The notes: a model not told the origin generated them from the sequence alone. Counted from the stretch's first letter, positions 11,118-22,510 are shown. The stretch: DNA of 64,000 nucleotides from Allolobophora icterica (GCA_963556255.1 OY744604.1:72349279-72413278), one strand, 5' to 3'. Made by a program: numbers and translations.

Positions 11118-12968
11118 TCATAGTCTGGACAAAAGATCAGCGGGAATATTCAGCGCCCCAGGTCGATATTCAAAAGAAATATCGAAGTCCTGGAGTGCCA
11201 GAGCCCATCTCGCAAGTTTAGCACTTGTGGGCGTAGAAGCAGTTAGGAAAGTCAAGGGGTCGTGATCAGAATAGAGGGTGGTCCTTGACATAAAAATCCA
11301 ATTCCTAAACTTCTTCAACGCAAAAATCACAGCATCCGCTTCGCGTTCCACAGTGGACCGACGCGCTTGCGTAGCATCTAATTTAGAACTGGCGAAACAT
11401 ATTGGCCGTTCTGTTCCATCGTCTTGAATTTGGAATAAGCAGCCACCGACTGCTTTGTCTGAAGCGTCAGTCGATAGACCAAACTCTCTGCCGTAGTCAA
11501 TTGTCTGCAAACATACAGCGTTATTCAAATCGTGCGTAAGTTTATCTAGCGCCTTTTGGTGATCAGTTCGCCAGGGTATCTTAACAGGCACCGATTTCTG
11601 GGTCCAGTCAATGAGAATTCTGGCTGTCACTGTTCTGGCCTGATTATCTAGACAGGTCAAGAGTAATCTGCTACGAAGGTCGTCCGGGACAGCGCAAGAG
11701 TCGAATAACCTTTCGCAATGCACGAATAAACCAGAGATTTGCGCATGGTCGCTTGGGAATCTCGGTAAGAGTCCTCGCAAGCTTTCACTATACGTTTTCG
11801 TTCGTCCTACGACCGAATGCCTTAAGTTATAGTCCCTTTCGTCTCTGAGTCTCCTCTCTGCGTCCCTTTCCTCTCGGACTTCCTTCTCTCTCTTCTCTGC
11901 CTCCTCCTTTTCTTCTCTCCTCCGCTTCTACTCCTGAAGCCTTAATTTCTCTGCTTCCTCTTTCTCTTCTCTCCTCAATCTTTCCGCTTCCTCTTTCTCT
12001 CTCCTCCGTTTCTCCTCCTGAAGCCTTAATTTCTCTGCTTCCTCTTTCTCTTCTCTCCTCTGCTTCTCCTCCTGAAGCCTGAGCTTCTCAGCCTGCTTTT
12101 CCTCTAGCATTCTGAGTCTCTCTGTTTCCTCCTTTTCTTCTCTCCTCCGTTTCTCCTCCTGAAGCCTTAATTTCTCTGCTTCCTCTTTCTCTTCTCTCCT
12201 CCGTCTCTCCTCCTGAAACCTTAATTTCTCAGCCTGCTTTTCCTCTAGCAGCCTGATCTCCTCCCCAAGCATCCTGAGCTTCTCAGTCTGCTGCTCCTCA
12301 ATGAGCCTCAGCTTTTCTAGTGTCCTCGTTCTCTCTTCTTCGATCAACCTGCGACTCTCTAGTATCCTCTTTCTCTCTTCTTCGATCTGCCTGCATTCCT
12401 TTTCTCTGCTTCTCCTCACCGTTCTCTCCGCTTCCTCTCTCTTATATTTTATTAGTTCTGCCATGACCCGCCGCATTTGCACTGCCTCGCTCATACTGCT
12501 ACCTGGGCTACCTGTGCTTACTTCCTCACTTACTTCCTTCCTCTGCTTCTCCTCCAGCAGCTTGAACTTCTCAGCCTGCTTCTCCTCAAGCCATCTGAGT
12601 CTCTCCGCTTCCTCTTTCTCTTCTCTTCTCCTCTCTTTCTCTTCCTCTCTTCTCTCCCTTCTCTCCGCTTCCTCTCTCAGCCTTGCGGCTTCCTCTCTCT
12701 CGTATTTTAAGCGTTTTAATTCGTATAACTGCGTTTGTGCTGCCGAATCGATACTGCTTTCTATGCTACCCGTGCTTACTTCCTCACTTACTTCTGGCGG
12801 GGTTTCCCGTCCAGACACAATTATTTCAGCACTAGCCTCTTGGAGCTGGTCCATACTCATGGAACCCAATTCCTCCTCTCCTAGTCCCATCTTTATCAGG
12901 TATGCGACTAGTCTGTGACGGGGCATGTTCAGCACCTTCACTCTTTTCCCTATCGACAACTTATCCAT
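11118..12968 (-). pseudogene. Gag-like coiled-coil/RNase H fusion frame with internal TAG
   Basis: The frame is open from ATG at 12968 to TGA at 11118, broken only by TAG at 11930-11928. The N-terminal 45 residues (MDKLSIGKRVKVLNMPRHRL...) lead into about 300 residues of Glu/Arg/Lys-rich coiled coil with repeated LQEEKRRREEKEEAEKL-type modules. After the TAG comes a gag capsid-like piece (VPDDLRSRLLLTCLDNQAR), then an abrupt in-frame switch to the end of a Gypsy pol. This includes HQKALDKL and RNase H landmarks: Asp in STDASD, Glu in TVEREAD, Asp in LYSDHDPL, and PADLLSRL at the end. The TAG sits where neighbouring modules have GAG (Glu), so one base change explains it. No protease, polymerase or integrase is present. 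It could be a dead gene or a stop read through at low level; the first is more likely. Confidence 0.85.
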
Positions 12969-13495
12969 CTTCCAACAGTCCGCTCACTAATAGAAAAAGA
13001 TAAGTAAGTTAGAGGAGAGTCACCGTTGGTCAGAAATCAAAGAAAACAACGTCCTAAAATTCTACCACAAATACAACAAGAACAGAACTGAGCAAAAGGA
13101 GCTACGCAAAAGCCTCGGCTATTCGCACACCAATCCTCATCCAGACCTCAACCGCAACCTCACAGATTACCACGACTACCAGTAAGGACTTACCCTCTGA
13201 ATACGTCGAGCGAGCTCCGTCTTTTGGTATCTTGGCTGATCCGCTGTCCTCCGTTGCCACTCCCGTCCGTCGTTGCTAGCGATGGTCGGTCGTCCGTTGG
13301 CGCTCTTGTTCCTCGTCCTTGCCTGTTGCTGTCGGTTCCTTCGAGTCCTTCGTCTTCGGAGTCCGGCACTCGATTTCTCCAGTTGCGAAGGGTTGTATTC
13401 GCCGCTGGTCCCGATCTGTTGAGATTCCTCTTTTCGTTTCCGGTTCCGCTCTTCGTCGTGACGTCTTCAGTTGAAAACCCTGTCGACTGCGCCAA
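12969..13495 (-). other. 5' leader of the LTR element
   Basis: This untranslated leader lies between the 5' LTR and the gag-like start. Just inside the LTR, one base in, minus-strand TGGCGCAGTCGACAGGG (13494-13478) begins with TGG as tRNA primer-binding sites do. I do not assign the tRNA. A frame at 13576-13190 runs through the LTR edge into this leader and has no recognisable domain. Confidence 0.6.
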
Positions 13496-14223
13496 TGTCG
13501 CAATCGAAGGTCGCCACTGTCGTGTGTTTGCCGTGTGTTGATGTCGACCCTCGACTGCTTGTTCTTTTACTTGCACTTTTATTTAACGTGCCTAACTTTT
13601 CTATAGAAGATTCACGACGCACTTTGTTTAATTAATAAATGAATTTAATTAAAGAAACAAATATATATACACTAACTCTACGGGAACTTCCACGTAGTAT
13701 TAAAGCGTTTAGATATTAAATCGGACTATCTCAAATGTTGCTTCGTACCGCCTAACTACAGATCGTTCTTTCGCGTCAGTCTCTGAATCTGACGGACTAA
13801 TACTCTGCCGCCGCCGCTGGTCGCTCCTCTCGATGTTGTTCGCTCGACCGATGTTCACGCGTCGCCCTCGTCAGTAGTACAAGTCCCGTATTCTCCTTTT
13901 CCTTCCGTTAAGTAGGAACTTCAGCGTGCATCGGTCAGCCCCCTCCCCACGTCAAGCTATCGTCAATTAGTGTCAGATTGCTCCTCGAGACGCGGGTCGT
14001 CGCTCGCCTGCAGCGCGGGCGGTGTCTGGTTACACCATAGCCGCGAGGTGTCCTATTACACCTTGGCTGTGTGGTGTCCGATTACACCTCGGCCTCGCTG
14101 CCTTCATTGTTGACCAAGTGGAGACTGGCTTTCGTCCGTCATCATTCTATCTCGACCACCAACGACGCCTCCATCGTGATGATGATGATATCTCGTCGTT
14201 GTCGTCGATCTCCTCACGCGACA
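13496..14223 (-). repeat. 5' LTR of the Gypsy-like element
   Basis: This is the partner of 10199-10926, 728 bp, with one visible mismatch (13531). It is followed by the second copy of the target duplication GTCAC at 14224-14228 and by host DNA. Confidence 0.93.
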
Positions 14224-15299
14224 GTCACTGACTTAGTTATATCAATTATTTTTGTGGTAGGCCTATTGTTGAACTAAATATGTCATATTTTCAAACTTCA
14301 TGACTTAAATAGGGATATGTATAATAACAGAAAGCAAATTGGGTCGAATATTGTGACTTATACTGGCTCCATTTAGTAGCAAATGGTCTAAAATGCATTG
14401 TGGCTGGGGCTCCACCCAGACCCCGCTAGGGGAGCCTACGACGTTCCTCAGACCCCCTAGTCGTGGCCGATTTTGTCCCAGCAGTCAAAATCCCTTAATA
14501 TATGCACTGGAAACACACGAATCGATATTAAATAACTGGGTTCCCGTTCTAATACGCATAGCAGATCCTATCGACAGGTTTTAGAACTAAGAAATGCTGT
14601 TTACTTTCAAATTGAATTAAGATGTTACTCTTTCAATTTGCAACATATTCTAAATTCTCATAGACGTATTACACACATATCTAGGAAAATTTTGCAAGAA
14701 ATATCAGCTTACGAAGTGAAGCAATTTTCAATAAAATGCTCCCGCCCAATGCTTTGAAAAACTCCTCCACAGGACCTCATTCCATCTCTAACCTCTGGTC
14801 TCTTTAAGTTACAAATGAAATGCTGACAGACTTAATTGTTTGTAGGGTTCTTTACTGTTCACCTTGAACTGCGCCAGTTATATTCTTTGCATTTGATCTG
14901 AAATGATTTTTGAAATGACCATGAAGATGTTATTGTGTGTTGAACTATTTATGTGAGATGGTTATCCAAGCTGATTTGTCTGTTGCGTGGCGATTCAATA
15001 AACGGTTTTCAATTCAGTGTAGGCTTATTTCAAAATAACTTTGCAATAAACTCCAATTAAACAAGATTGTTGCGTTGACTTGAATCTATAAAATTTCAAT
15101 TGGTTCATTGGTTGATTCTAATGAGGCATAAAATATCATTTACTATTCAGGAACACAGAAACCTAGGTCTTGCACTTTAGAAAGAGCTTGAATAAAGGAA
15201 AACAATTCATCTTCATCATTCATTAGGATTTCAACATAGCAGTGGTTAAGCGTTAATCTTAAAATGAAAACCAAACTCATATTTTGAGGCCTTAGGGAA
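14224..15299. other. Intergenic DNA with old repeats
   Basis: No gene is seen. At about 14395-14470 there is a GC-rich repeat piece (GGCTGGGGCTCCACCCAGAC region). At about 14515-14600 a segment matches blocks downstream of every gene copy (compare about 16480-16550 and 24955-25040), so the LTR element landed inside an ancestral duplicated unit. Confidence 0.45.
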
Positions 15300-15700
15300 C
15301 CTTTGCGAACCTGGTCCGCAAAGGTTCATCAGTCACTCTGGTTCAGAGTAAAGCAGGGAGGCGACCTGACCGACGTCTCTTAAGAGCGTAGACTCGGATC
15401 CGACCTGGGCTGATGAACCAAAGTCCTCCGTGCCCACCTTCACGTGGTGCGGACCGTTAATACCCTTCCATGGGAAGGGGAACGAACGGGCACGGCAGGC
15501 AAAACCAGGGGAAGGCAATGGCAAACCACCCCTGTTAACATGCCAAGAAAATCGTCATGAGACACACCAAACCAAAAGCACCGATACTTCGAATAGGAAG
15601 CAATGGAGAATGTGTGTCATGGCGATCGCTAGAGCTCCAGGAGTTGACAGCACAAGGTGACAAGGTGAAGGAACCTGTGAACGCATGAGGCGTTTCAGGG
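15300..15700. mobile_element. Possible RTE-related non-autonomous element
   Basis: The words GGGGAAGGCAATGGCAAACC and TGCCAAGAAAATCGTCATGA, then ATCGCTAGAGCTCCAGGAGT near the end, recall the 3' region of RTE/BovB-type LINEs and their SINEs. No coding part is seen and the borders are approximate. The assignment rests on motif memory alone. Confidence 0.35.
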
Positions 15701-15954
15701 AACAGAAAAAACTTTCACGTAATGCATTCCACTCGAAACACTTAGATTTGTTAAAGTTGAAATTACTAATCGCTAATATAATCTTTTTCTTAATTCATAA
15801 TTAGCAATATAAAATATTACTACAGACAATAAAAAACAAAGAACAAAGAGATAAAACGAGATAAACTTTAATTCTGAATCGAACACTTCATTTTTATTAC
15901 CAAAATCTCTCTACTGCATCCTTTTATCTATCCATTCATCCATTGTATAGGTCA

Positions 15955-16110
15955 CGGTATACGATTGGTTAAAGCGCCCAGCATGCAACGTATGGAGTAT
16001 GAGTGCGAGCCTCCCCTGAGCCTCCCCTGAAACTGTTATCGTGTAAAGACCTTCAGTAAGTTCTTCAGGCACAATTGAAGCATTCATGTATGTACGTAGG
16101 CATGTATGTA
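15955..16110 (+). mobile_element. tRNA-derived SINE (family 2), old copy
   Basis: It has an A-box-like GATTGGTTAAAGCGCCCAGC, a weak B-box region (GAGTATGAGTGCGAGCC), then AAGACCTTCAGTAAGTTCTT and a short (TATG)n tail. It is the same family as the copies at 23781, 35583, 48340 and 61117, and it sits at the same place relative to the next gene copy. Confidence 0.65.
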
Positions 16111-16740
16111 TATATGATTTTTAATCGTGTGCACTCCTGAGCGAATATTGCCATCTTTACAGATGACAATATTAACATCTGTATTGCTACTTTAACTAAC
16201 GATATTTTCAGTTGCCCTAATAAAAGTTACGTTTGACTATTATCATGAGTCAAGATTAAGCTGCTTCAACTTTGATGCATTTTTTCACATGCCCAGGGTA
16301 ATGTAATTTATGCAGACCTTACTTTTTCATGCAGAAGTCAGCGGCAATCTGTTTTAAATGCAGCTGCTCATCTAATCAGTGACATACCTATGTTTGGGCA
16401 TACATCCAGTTTCATAAAGAAATCCATTAGGTCGGAGAAACTAGAAAACAGTAGATCTGAAAGTTCAAGCGCCAGAATTGATGTTAAACAACTGGGTTCT
16501 CGTGCTTATGCGCATAGCAGAGCTTACCGAGAGGTTTCAGAAATACGAAATGCTGGGTAGGCCCTACTTTTAGAGTGAGTCAAAATGGTACTCTTTCAAT
16601 TTGTAAAATTCTTTATTTTGTGTAGATAACTGAAACCTTGCGTGTAAATTTAAATTGTTCCGAACATCGGGTTAAGTTGAAACACCCCAACCCTTCTAAC
16701 AAATGTCAATAAAGGCAAGGGTAGAATTTCTTAAAATAAA
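16111..16740. other. 3' intergenic block shared by all units
   Basis: No coding sequence is seen. The block matches the DNA between the TATG array and the last exon in the other units (landmarks TTAATCGTGTG, CAGTTGCCCTAATAAAAGTT and ACATCGGGTTAAGTTGAAA). It marks how far the ancestral duplication extended. Confidence 0.55.
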
Positions 16741-17190
16741 GGGTACGAAGGAAAAAACAACGACTTTATTTGTTAGACTTTTTAAGTGAAGGAAATCAAG
16801 CAAACAAGTCTCAGTGTACATTTAAAACGGAATAGGTATTTCAATAGAGTTATTCGAAACTGCAGATAAAAGAAGCTAGGATATGACGATTACACAAGAT
16901 AACCAAGCTATTTAATAGGCTAACAAATTGTCTATTTCTTTGACATTCTCTTGAATGGAAAAGGGTAGGGCCTACGAAGAAAAAAACAACGAATTTATTT
17001 GTTTGATTTTTTTAAGTGAAGGAAATCAAGCAAACAATTCTCAGTGTACATCTCAAACGGAATAGGTATTTCAACAGAGTTATTCGAAACTACAGATAAT
17101 AGATTCTGAAGATAGGATATGACCATTACACGAAATAATGAAACTAGAATCAACACAAATTGTCTGCTTCTTTGACATTCTCTTGAATGG
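16741..17190. repeat. Tandem duplication in 3' flank of gene copy 2
   Basis: A segment of about 225 bp occurs twice (about 16741-16965 and 16966-17190), including the words AAGTGAAGGAAATCAAGCAA and TTTGACATTCTCTTGAATGG. The right copy contains an extra GGGCCTA at a TA (16966-16974) that the left copy lacks (16744). Confidence 0.75.
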
Positions 17191-17191
17191 T

Positions 17192-20100
17192 TTATTCTTC
17201 TGTGAAACGGAAGATAGCTAAAACTCCGCTCTGACAAAAACGATCATTTACAATAGCAAGGACCTCATTCCTCTCGCTATTATAGTGCAACAATTTGAAG
17301 CGAATGACGCACCTGTTCGCCTCATCCATCTGCGAACCAGCAAAATCAAGGAGATTCAATTCAGAATCAAACAGCTCGATTATGTTGAGCCTCCAGCATA
17401 GCAACATGCGTCCATATGCATCTGCATGACAGGCCTTGTTAGGAAAAAGTGGATGACCTGATGACTTTGATGACTTAAATTGGCGTAGAATAGTGCCAGC
17501 CATGTCGATCTCCTTTAATGTTGTTCTCCTGTGTTTGTCAGTTGAAACCAAGACAAGGTTTCCATTTGATTTTGGAATTATGTTGGAGATCTCCGGAATA
17601 TCTGAGCGTATCCTGATTTGATGCAGCAAGGAACCATTCGCGTTGTAAATGCTTATCACTGGAAGTTGATCTTCTTCCCGACTTGAAAATATTAAACTAC
17701 CATCTGGAGCCACTGATAGACTAGGCTCTGGCATCAACAAATCATTGATCAATGATGTTATATTAAACTGGTGTTCAGCAACTTTCGTGATGCGTACGAT
17801 ATTAGCGTAATCCTTATTCCAGTCACTTTTGTGTAGTATATACAGGCAGTTTGATACGCTGCATGCTGTCATGCATTCGGGCCAAGGTAAGTCTGGTAGC
17901 GGGATGACATCCTTGACCATTGCCATATTGTTTCGGTCGTACACATTAAGAGCTGAGTCTAGAAACTCTTGCCAGTAGATCATAAATATTTCATCTTTCA
18001 TGGTAGTCATTTGTAAGACGTCAATCCGGAGTGGAGCCTGGTGCAAAATTTCCATACGAATCGTCTTTTGAGCTAAAAAAAATTATCACTATGTCATATA
18101 AATTGCGGAAAGCACATTTTTTCAAAAGACGACTAAGAATGATCATTTACATACATTCAGGCAATTATATGTACAAAATAAGTTCGAAAATAGACTATGT
18201 TACGCCCAATGCAATCTACTTCAAGTGTCAACTTTGTCAAGTAGTATGTAGAATAAATTTGAAACCTAAAGTAAACCCGAAACGTTAGCATATAATTAAA
18301 GTGGATGCATAATGAGGAAATTAATAACTAGCGACATAAGTGCAATGCTAAATAGAACCAGTCTGCACAAATCGAAGGCCACGCTGCACTGATTGCGTGG
18401 AAAACAGATCGACGTATAATAATTATGCAGTTACAAGTTATATTCTAAAATTCGTTGATGACAACTTTCCATACAAAATTGCATTAAAAAGGACGATGAT
18501 GGTGGTGGTGGTGGTGGTGTTGTGGCAGTAGTTGTGATCGTGTTGGTGGCGGAGGTGGTGATGGTGGTGGTGATGGTGATGTGGCGGTGGTTGTAGTTGT
18601 GATGGCATAGAGGGTGGTATTGGGGATGGTGCTGGTGTTTGTTGTGCTGGTGTTGATGATGGTGGTGATGTTGTTGGTGGTGGTAGTGGTGATGGTGTCG
18701 GTGGTGGTGTCGGTGGTGGTGATGGTGATGTGGCGGTGGTTGTAGTGATGATGGTATTGGGGATGGTGTTGTTGGTGGTGGTGTTGGTGGTGGTGGTGGT
18801 GGTGGTGGTGGTGGTGGTGGTGGTGGTGGTGGTGGTGGTGGTGGTGGTGGTGGTGGTGGCGATGGTGGTGATGAAACTAATATACGAATTTCAAAGAGAA
18901 AGGTGAACTTGATATTGAGAAGGTTATAGGGCAATATGTCAGCCATTCTCTGAAAACGATGTGTTGCATGATGCATGGAATTTTGAATTCGCGTGCACCC
19001 TTGCGCAGAGCTGCAGCATCCTTTGAACTGTTACTTGTCTAGGCTTGTCCGAGTACAAATATATATATATATATATATATTTATTTATTTATTTATTTAT
19101 ATGCTGTTCGTATGGAGCTGTGTGAAAGTCTTGCTGTTACCGTGCTGGCTTGTCAATCGAGAGGTCCGGGCTCAAATCTCCAGTAGAGCAGACATATATT
19201 TTAAAATGTTAGCTCTTTTGCTCTACTAGCAAATTAAGCAGTATAGAGAACACTTCCTGTACACTGTCAGTGAGAGGATCAGACGGTGAGGCAGTGGCGT
19301 GGCAACCCCTACTATAGTATGCGGAAGCTGAGAAACTAAAATCGTTAACACATCGTACTAGATTAAAAATTACGCATTGACCGTAAATCTTATTTCAGGT
19401 TCCCATTTTTAAGGCGCGGATGAAATTAAGCGACTTTTTATCCGTAACAAACTGACCAGTATCGTCTAGAGTCCTGTGGAGTTTGTTTCGAAAGACGTTG
19501 GTCGTAAGGATGCTGCTCCATTGCGAACAGACAGTTCTGAGTCTACTTATCACAAGATCAGCCTTTTCTTTCCACACACTTTTGGCCAGCTTCATATCTT
19601 TAACTTCCATAACTATGGTTTTCATGAGGATGCATTCAAGTAGCTCGATCGGTAGATCATGCAACTACAGGTAAAGTTTAAACATATCACATATATTTAC
19701 ACACTTTAAAACTCCTCAGCACAAAGTATAAGAAATGGAATGAGCTTTTAAGCCGAAATTTAAACACTAGAGCAATCCAAGTAAGCATCGACCTACGTGT
19801 ACAGGTTAAACTAACTTAAAGCTTGAAAATAAAATGGAGGCAGCATCACGAGACTTCATTCCTACTTTAGAGCTGACGGTGGTTAAACGACAAATTTAGA
19901 AGTATACCATAAGGCTAGTAAAATAAGGCCGCATGTAGCTATGTCAATTTTCATAAGATGCATTGCAATTATTACTTTATTCAGACAAATTCTGACCAGA
20001 TTCCTTCAAAAATGTATTGCTTTCTCATAAATTAACTACACAAATTTAGCTCAACATGCCGAAGCCTCGATCGCAGAATCCCATGATGAACGCAAAATTT

Positions 20101-20969
20101 ACAAAGAATAACAAACAGGTATCGATGAAATAGGACTAATACGTTTTGTGAGTTAAAATCGAACTCATTTTGAGATATTATGCGTTCTATAGGCCTACAT
20201 AAATTTGTGTCTTTGTGTACAATACGATGTATTTCAAATGCTAATGAAACAATTTGACTCAAGAAAATCATAGAACATGTCGGTCTATAAACCATACTCA
20301 TCAAGCAATTTACAAAGTTTTAATTAAAAGATTTGTTACTTGCAATTGAATGCAATGTAGCTTACCGTCGTGTCACTTAATGATGAGAGTTTTGCACGTT
20401 TAGCATTGTTGTCTCGTTGGAATACCGCTGTAAAAAGTAAACATGCAATTATCTCAAAATAAATTCTCGCATAGAGTTCTATGCTACAGTTCTGGCAAGT
20501 GCTTGCATTTTGTATTACGAGGTTGTATTGTAGCCATGTAAAGTAAGTAAGTATTTCCTTTTTTGACGCACGTGGTAAACATAATTTTATTAGTCAAACA
20601 GTCAGGTAGTATAACCAATTATGTGAAAAAGAGAAGTTACTACGAATTAAGTAAGACATAAGGAGGGTTGGAGATTAGAGGAGTTTGATAGCCAGATCTT
20701 GGGAGAGCATAGGCCTAGTTATTTGTATAGCATCCTAGCGAGGAAGCATTTATGACACAAGAGCTTCCTGAAAACAGTAAACAAGAAAAACTTTGTAAGG
20801 TATTGGCTACATAGTACTCACTAGCATTATTAAGTGTTTATAATAAAAACTGGCAGAGTTGAAGCAAGCGTAGGAAAATATAAAAATTTATCAGCATTAA
20901 CTTACGATCTGAGCCTTCATTCTTTGGCTCGTCATCACTGGATTCAGATGATTTTCGTTTCTTCGACAT
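17192..20969 (-). CDS. F-box/beta-propeller protein, copy 2 (4 exons, intact)
   Basis: Exons are 20969-20906, 20427-20366, 19664-19457 and 18072-17192, with clean GT-AG borders; 1215 bases give 404 aa. Residues 1-21 begin MSKKRKSSESSDDE, a basic then acidic serine-rich start, and exon 2 adds NAKRAKLSS; together they look like a split nuclear localisation signal. Residues about 43-111 form the F-box-like region (LPIELLECIL ... LRTVCSQWSSIL). Residues about 112-404 form the propeller, with landmarks VKDVIPLPDL, CSVSNCLYIL, SVAPDGSLIFSS, PKSNGNLVLVST, LKEIDMAGTILRQF and NSERNEVLAIVND. By family logic it would recruit a target to an SCF ubiquitin ligase; the target is unknown. Intron 3 carries a long GTG tract and an old SINE. 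No lesion is seen. Confidence 0.87.
18496..18863. repeat. Long GTG/GAT triplet tract
   Basis: Imperfect (GTG)n and (GAT)n with an almost pure GTG run at about 18777-18860 lie in intron 3 of copy 2. The minus-strand proline/histidine-rich frame across it is a by-product of the repeat. Confidence 0.85.
19100..19375 (+). mobile_element. Old copy of tRNA-derived SINE family 3
   Basis: It has B-box-like GGTCCGGGCTCAAATCTCC, then GATCAGACGGTGAGGCAGTG and GGCGTGGCAACCCC, all aligning with the younger SINE at 23096-23400. A (TA)n/(TTTA)n run precedes it. Orthologous remnants lie in intron 3 of copies 3 (28132-28345), 4 (40197-40335, cut at its left by a hAT element) and 5 (52560-52840), so it predates the duplications. 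Confidence 0.6.
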
Positions 20970-21243
20970 ATCTTAAATGCAGGGTTCCGCAGAAGAACAG
21001 AGGTTGTCTCTAGCCACAATCGTCATCAATATTGTTGCTCGAAACACCAATCGATTGTCGGCAAGTGCTGAGCAAATCGAAACAGAATAGCAGTCTCAAG
21101 TAAAGTACGGTACTATTTAAAAGTAAGCCGCCTGACAAAAATGTAAACTAATCCCAGGAAATAAAATTATATTTAAATAAAAGAAGGAATCGAAGCTTTA
21201 ACGTGATGTTCTACAAGAATACTGTTGTCTCGATGTTATATTG

Positions 21244-21251
21244 TGACGTCA
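21244..21251 (-). promoter_or_regulatory. CRE-like palindrome upstream of copy 2
   Basis: TGACGTCA lies 275 bp upstream of the copy 2 start codon. The second half-site seen in the other copies has decayed here (TTGTCTCG). Confidence 0.5.
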
Positions 21252-21299
21252 CGCAGTAGATACTATGATGATTAATTATGACTGTAACTGTTTTTTCTA

Positions 21300-21560
21300 T
21301 AGCGTCTTTTCGACCTAACTACGCAAGACCACGCTCGAGGTAAAATGGTCTTCAACCGCATGCGAATCAGAGACATAGAAAGTAGAAGCACAGGTCGCAG
21401 GTAACGTTGAAGCCTGTTCCAGAATGAGGGACCAACCATTGCAAAACATACATTTTGCGTTGTGGAAGAACGCGACTCTAAGGCATACCCTGCTGTTAGT
21501 TGACTGTGAGGCGCCCTTGTAACGGCATGGCTGTGTTACGGCGCCATATAAATTGTCGTT
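21300..21560 (-). mobile_element. LINE 3' remnant (same type as 30208-30690)
   Basis: The minus strand encodes an STTQNVCFAMVGPSFWNRL-like piece, the C-terminal block of a CR1/L2-type ORF2. Nearby, GGCGCCATATAAATTGTCG resembles an L2-type 3' end. It is decayed and its borders are approximate. Confidence 0.5.
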
Positions 21561-22200
21561 ATCATTATTATTATCAATGGAAGACGGAAGCTCACATTTT
21601 ACAAAATCTTTGTTGTATAGAGTTTCAGTAGTTGAATCAGGAAAAACCTAAAACGGCAGATACTATGTGCGATTCTAACGTTTGGTTCACGATTGTAAAC
21701 TGTTCGAAGAATTGTGAGTCAGAATCCAGGGAGGTCTAGCCGAGGAGACAGCATGGTGCTACGGTGGTAATAAAACAAAAAAGTTAGCCGTGCTTGTTCC
21801 ATAATTATGAGAAATAGGCTATATGACCATAATATATTTTACTTCGTTGGCCGATAATCCCTAATCAATAGGTCCTCGCAGTGTCGAACCAATCAAACAT
21901 AGCAAAACTCCCCAAAAGACACAATTTAAGTCTTCAAGATGTTGTTAAAATCGAAACGAAAGGACGGCACTTTTTGTTTCATACATCCAAAACCAAACGC
22001 TCAACAAATTTCACACATATAGGCCTACTTATAAGTGTTAGATTTAGTGTCCGAACCTACACCTCAACACTGCCGAGCAATGAATTCTTAAGAAATCTTG
22101 CTAACTAATATTAATTATTAACGAGTCATCATAGGTCCTTTTCACACCGTCCTGTCATCTGGGAAATTAACGCGCGAGCCGAGACCTCAACAATCTATCA

Positions 22201-22510
22201 CACTCCAATCAATCAATCAATCAATCAACTAGACATTTATATAGCGCGCTCTTCAAGGCAACTATTCAGAGGCGCTCCCAGCCCAACCTCGACGAAAGAG
22301 AACAGTCTTAAGAGCAGAGAAGAAAGAGGTGGACGAGTCTCGAGGAAGAGACCGCAGTTCGACAGGAAGGCCATTCCAGATAGTGGGACCGACAACGGAG
22401 AATGCTCGCTGTTGCATGGTTGCCGTGCGAGCGAAAGGAACATGTAAGTCACCGCGGGCAGTGGAACGGAGTAACGGCGACCAAGACCAAAATGTCCACT
22501 GTCACAGAAA
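22201..22510 (-). mobile_element. L2/CR1-type LINE 3' end, only in this unit
   Basis: The minus strand reads TATMQQRAFSVVGPTIWNGL, then LPVELRSLPRDSS and FFSALKTVLFRRGW, the usual end of ORF2 in L2/CR1-like LINEs. Its 3' UTR forms a stem (GAGCGCCTCTGAATAGTTGC ... AAGAGCGCGC) followed by CTATATAAATGTC and a (TTGA)n tail at 22206-22226. The matching site in the units at 33730, 45660 and 59185 is empty, so this is a unit-specific insertion. Confidence 0.75.

Larger units (their letters stand above)
10199..14223 (-). mobile_element. Non-autonomous Ty3/Gypsy-like LTR retrotransposon
   Basis: This is a complete insertion of 4025 bp with 728-bp LTRs at both ends (TG...CA) and a 5-bp target duplication GTCAC (10194-10198 and 14224-14228). 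The LTRs differ at one base by my reading (10234 T, 13531 C), so insertion is recent. Transcription is on the minus strand: 5' LTR 13496-14223, primer-binding site candidate 13478-13494, gag-like frame 12968-11118, polypurine tract 10927-10937 and 3' LTR 10199-10926. Inside there is a gag-type N-terminus joined to an RNase H domain. Protease, most of the reverse transcriptase and integrase are missing, so movement would need a helper element. Confidence 0.92.

Noticed and set aside
10725..11123. 132-codon plus-strand frame starting in the LTR
   Set aside because: The start is duplicated in the other LTR with a different continuation, so it is an antisense shadow.
12301..12918. 205-codon plus-strand Ser/Leu-rich frame
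   Set aside because: It is the antisense shadow of the Glu/Arg-rich coiled-coil frame of the LTR element.
13190..13576. 128-codon minus-strand frame across the LTR/leader border
   Set aside because: It spans the LTR edge and primer-binding site and has no recognisable domain; it is probably a chance frame in the leader.
18431..18976. 181-codon proline/histidine-rich minus-strand frame
   Set aside because: It is a by-product of the intronic GTG/GAT triplet tract, with no conserved ends in the other copies.
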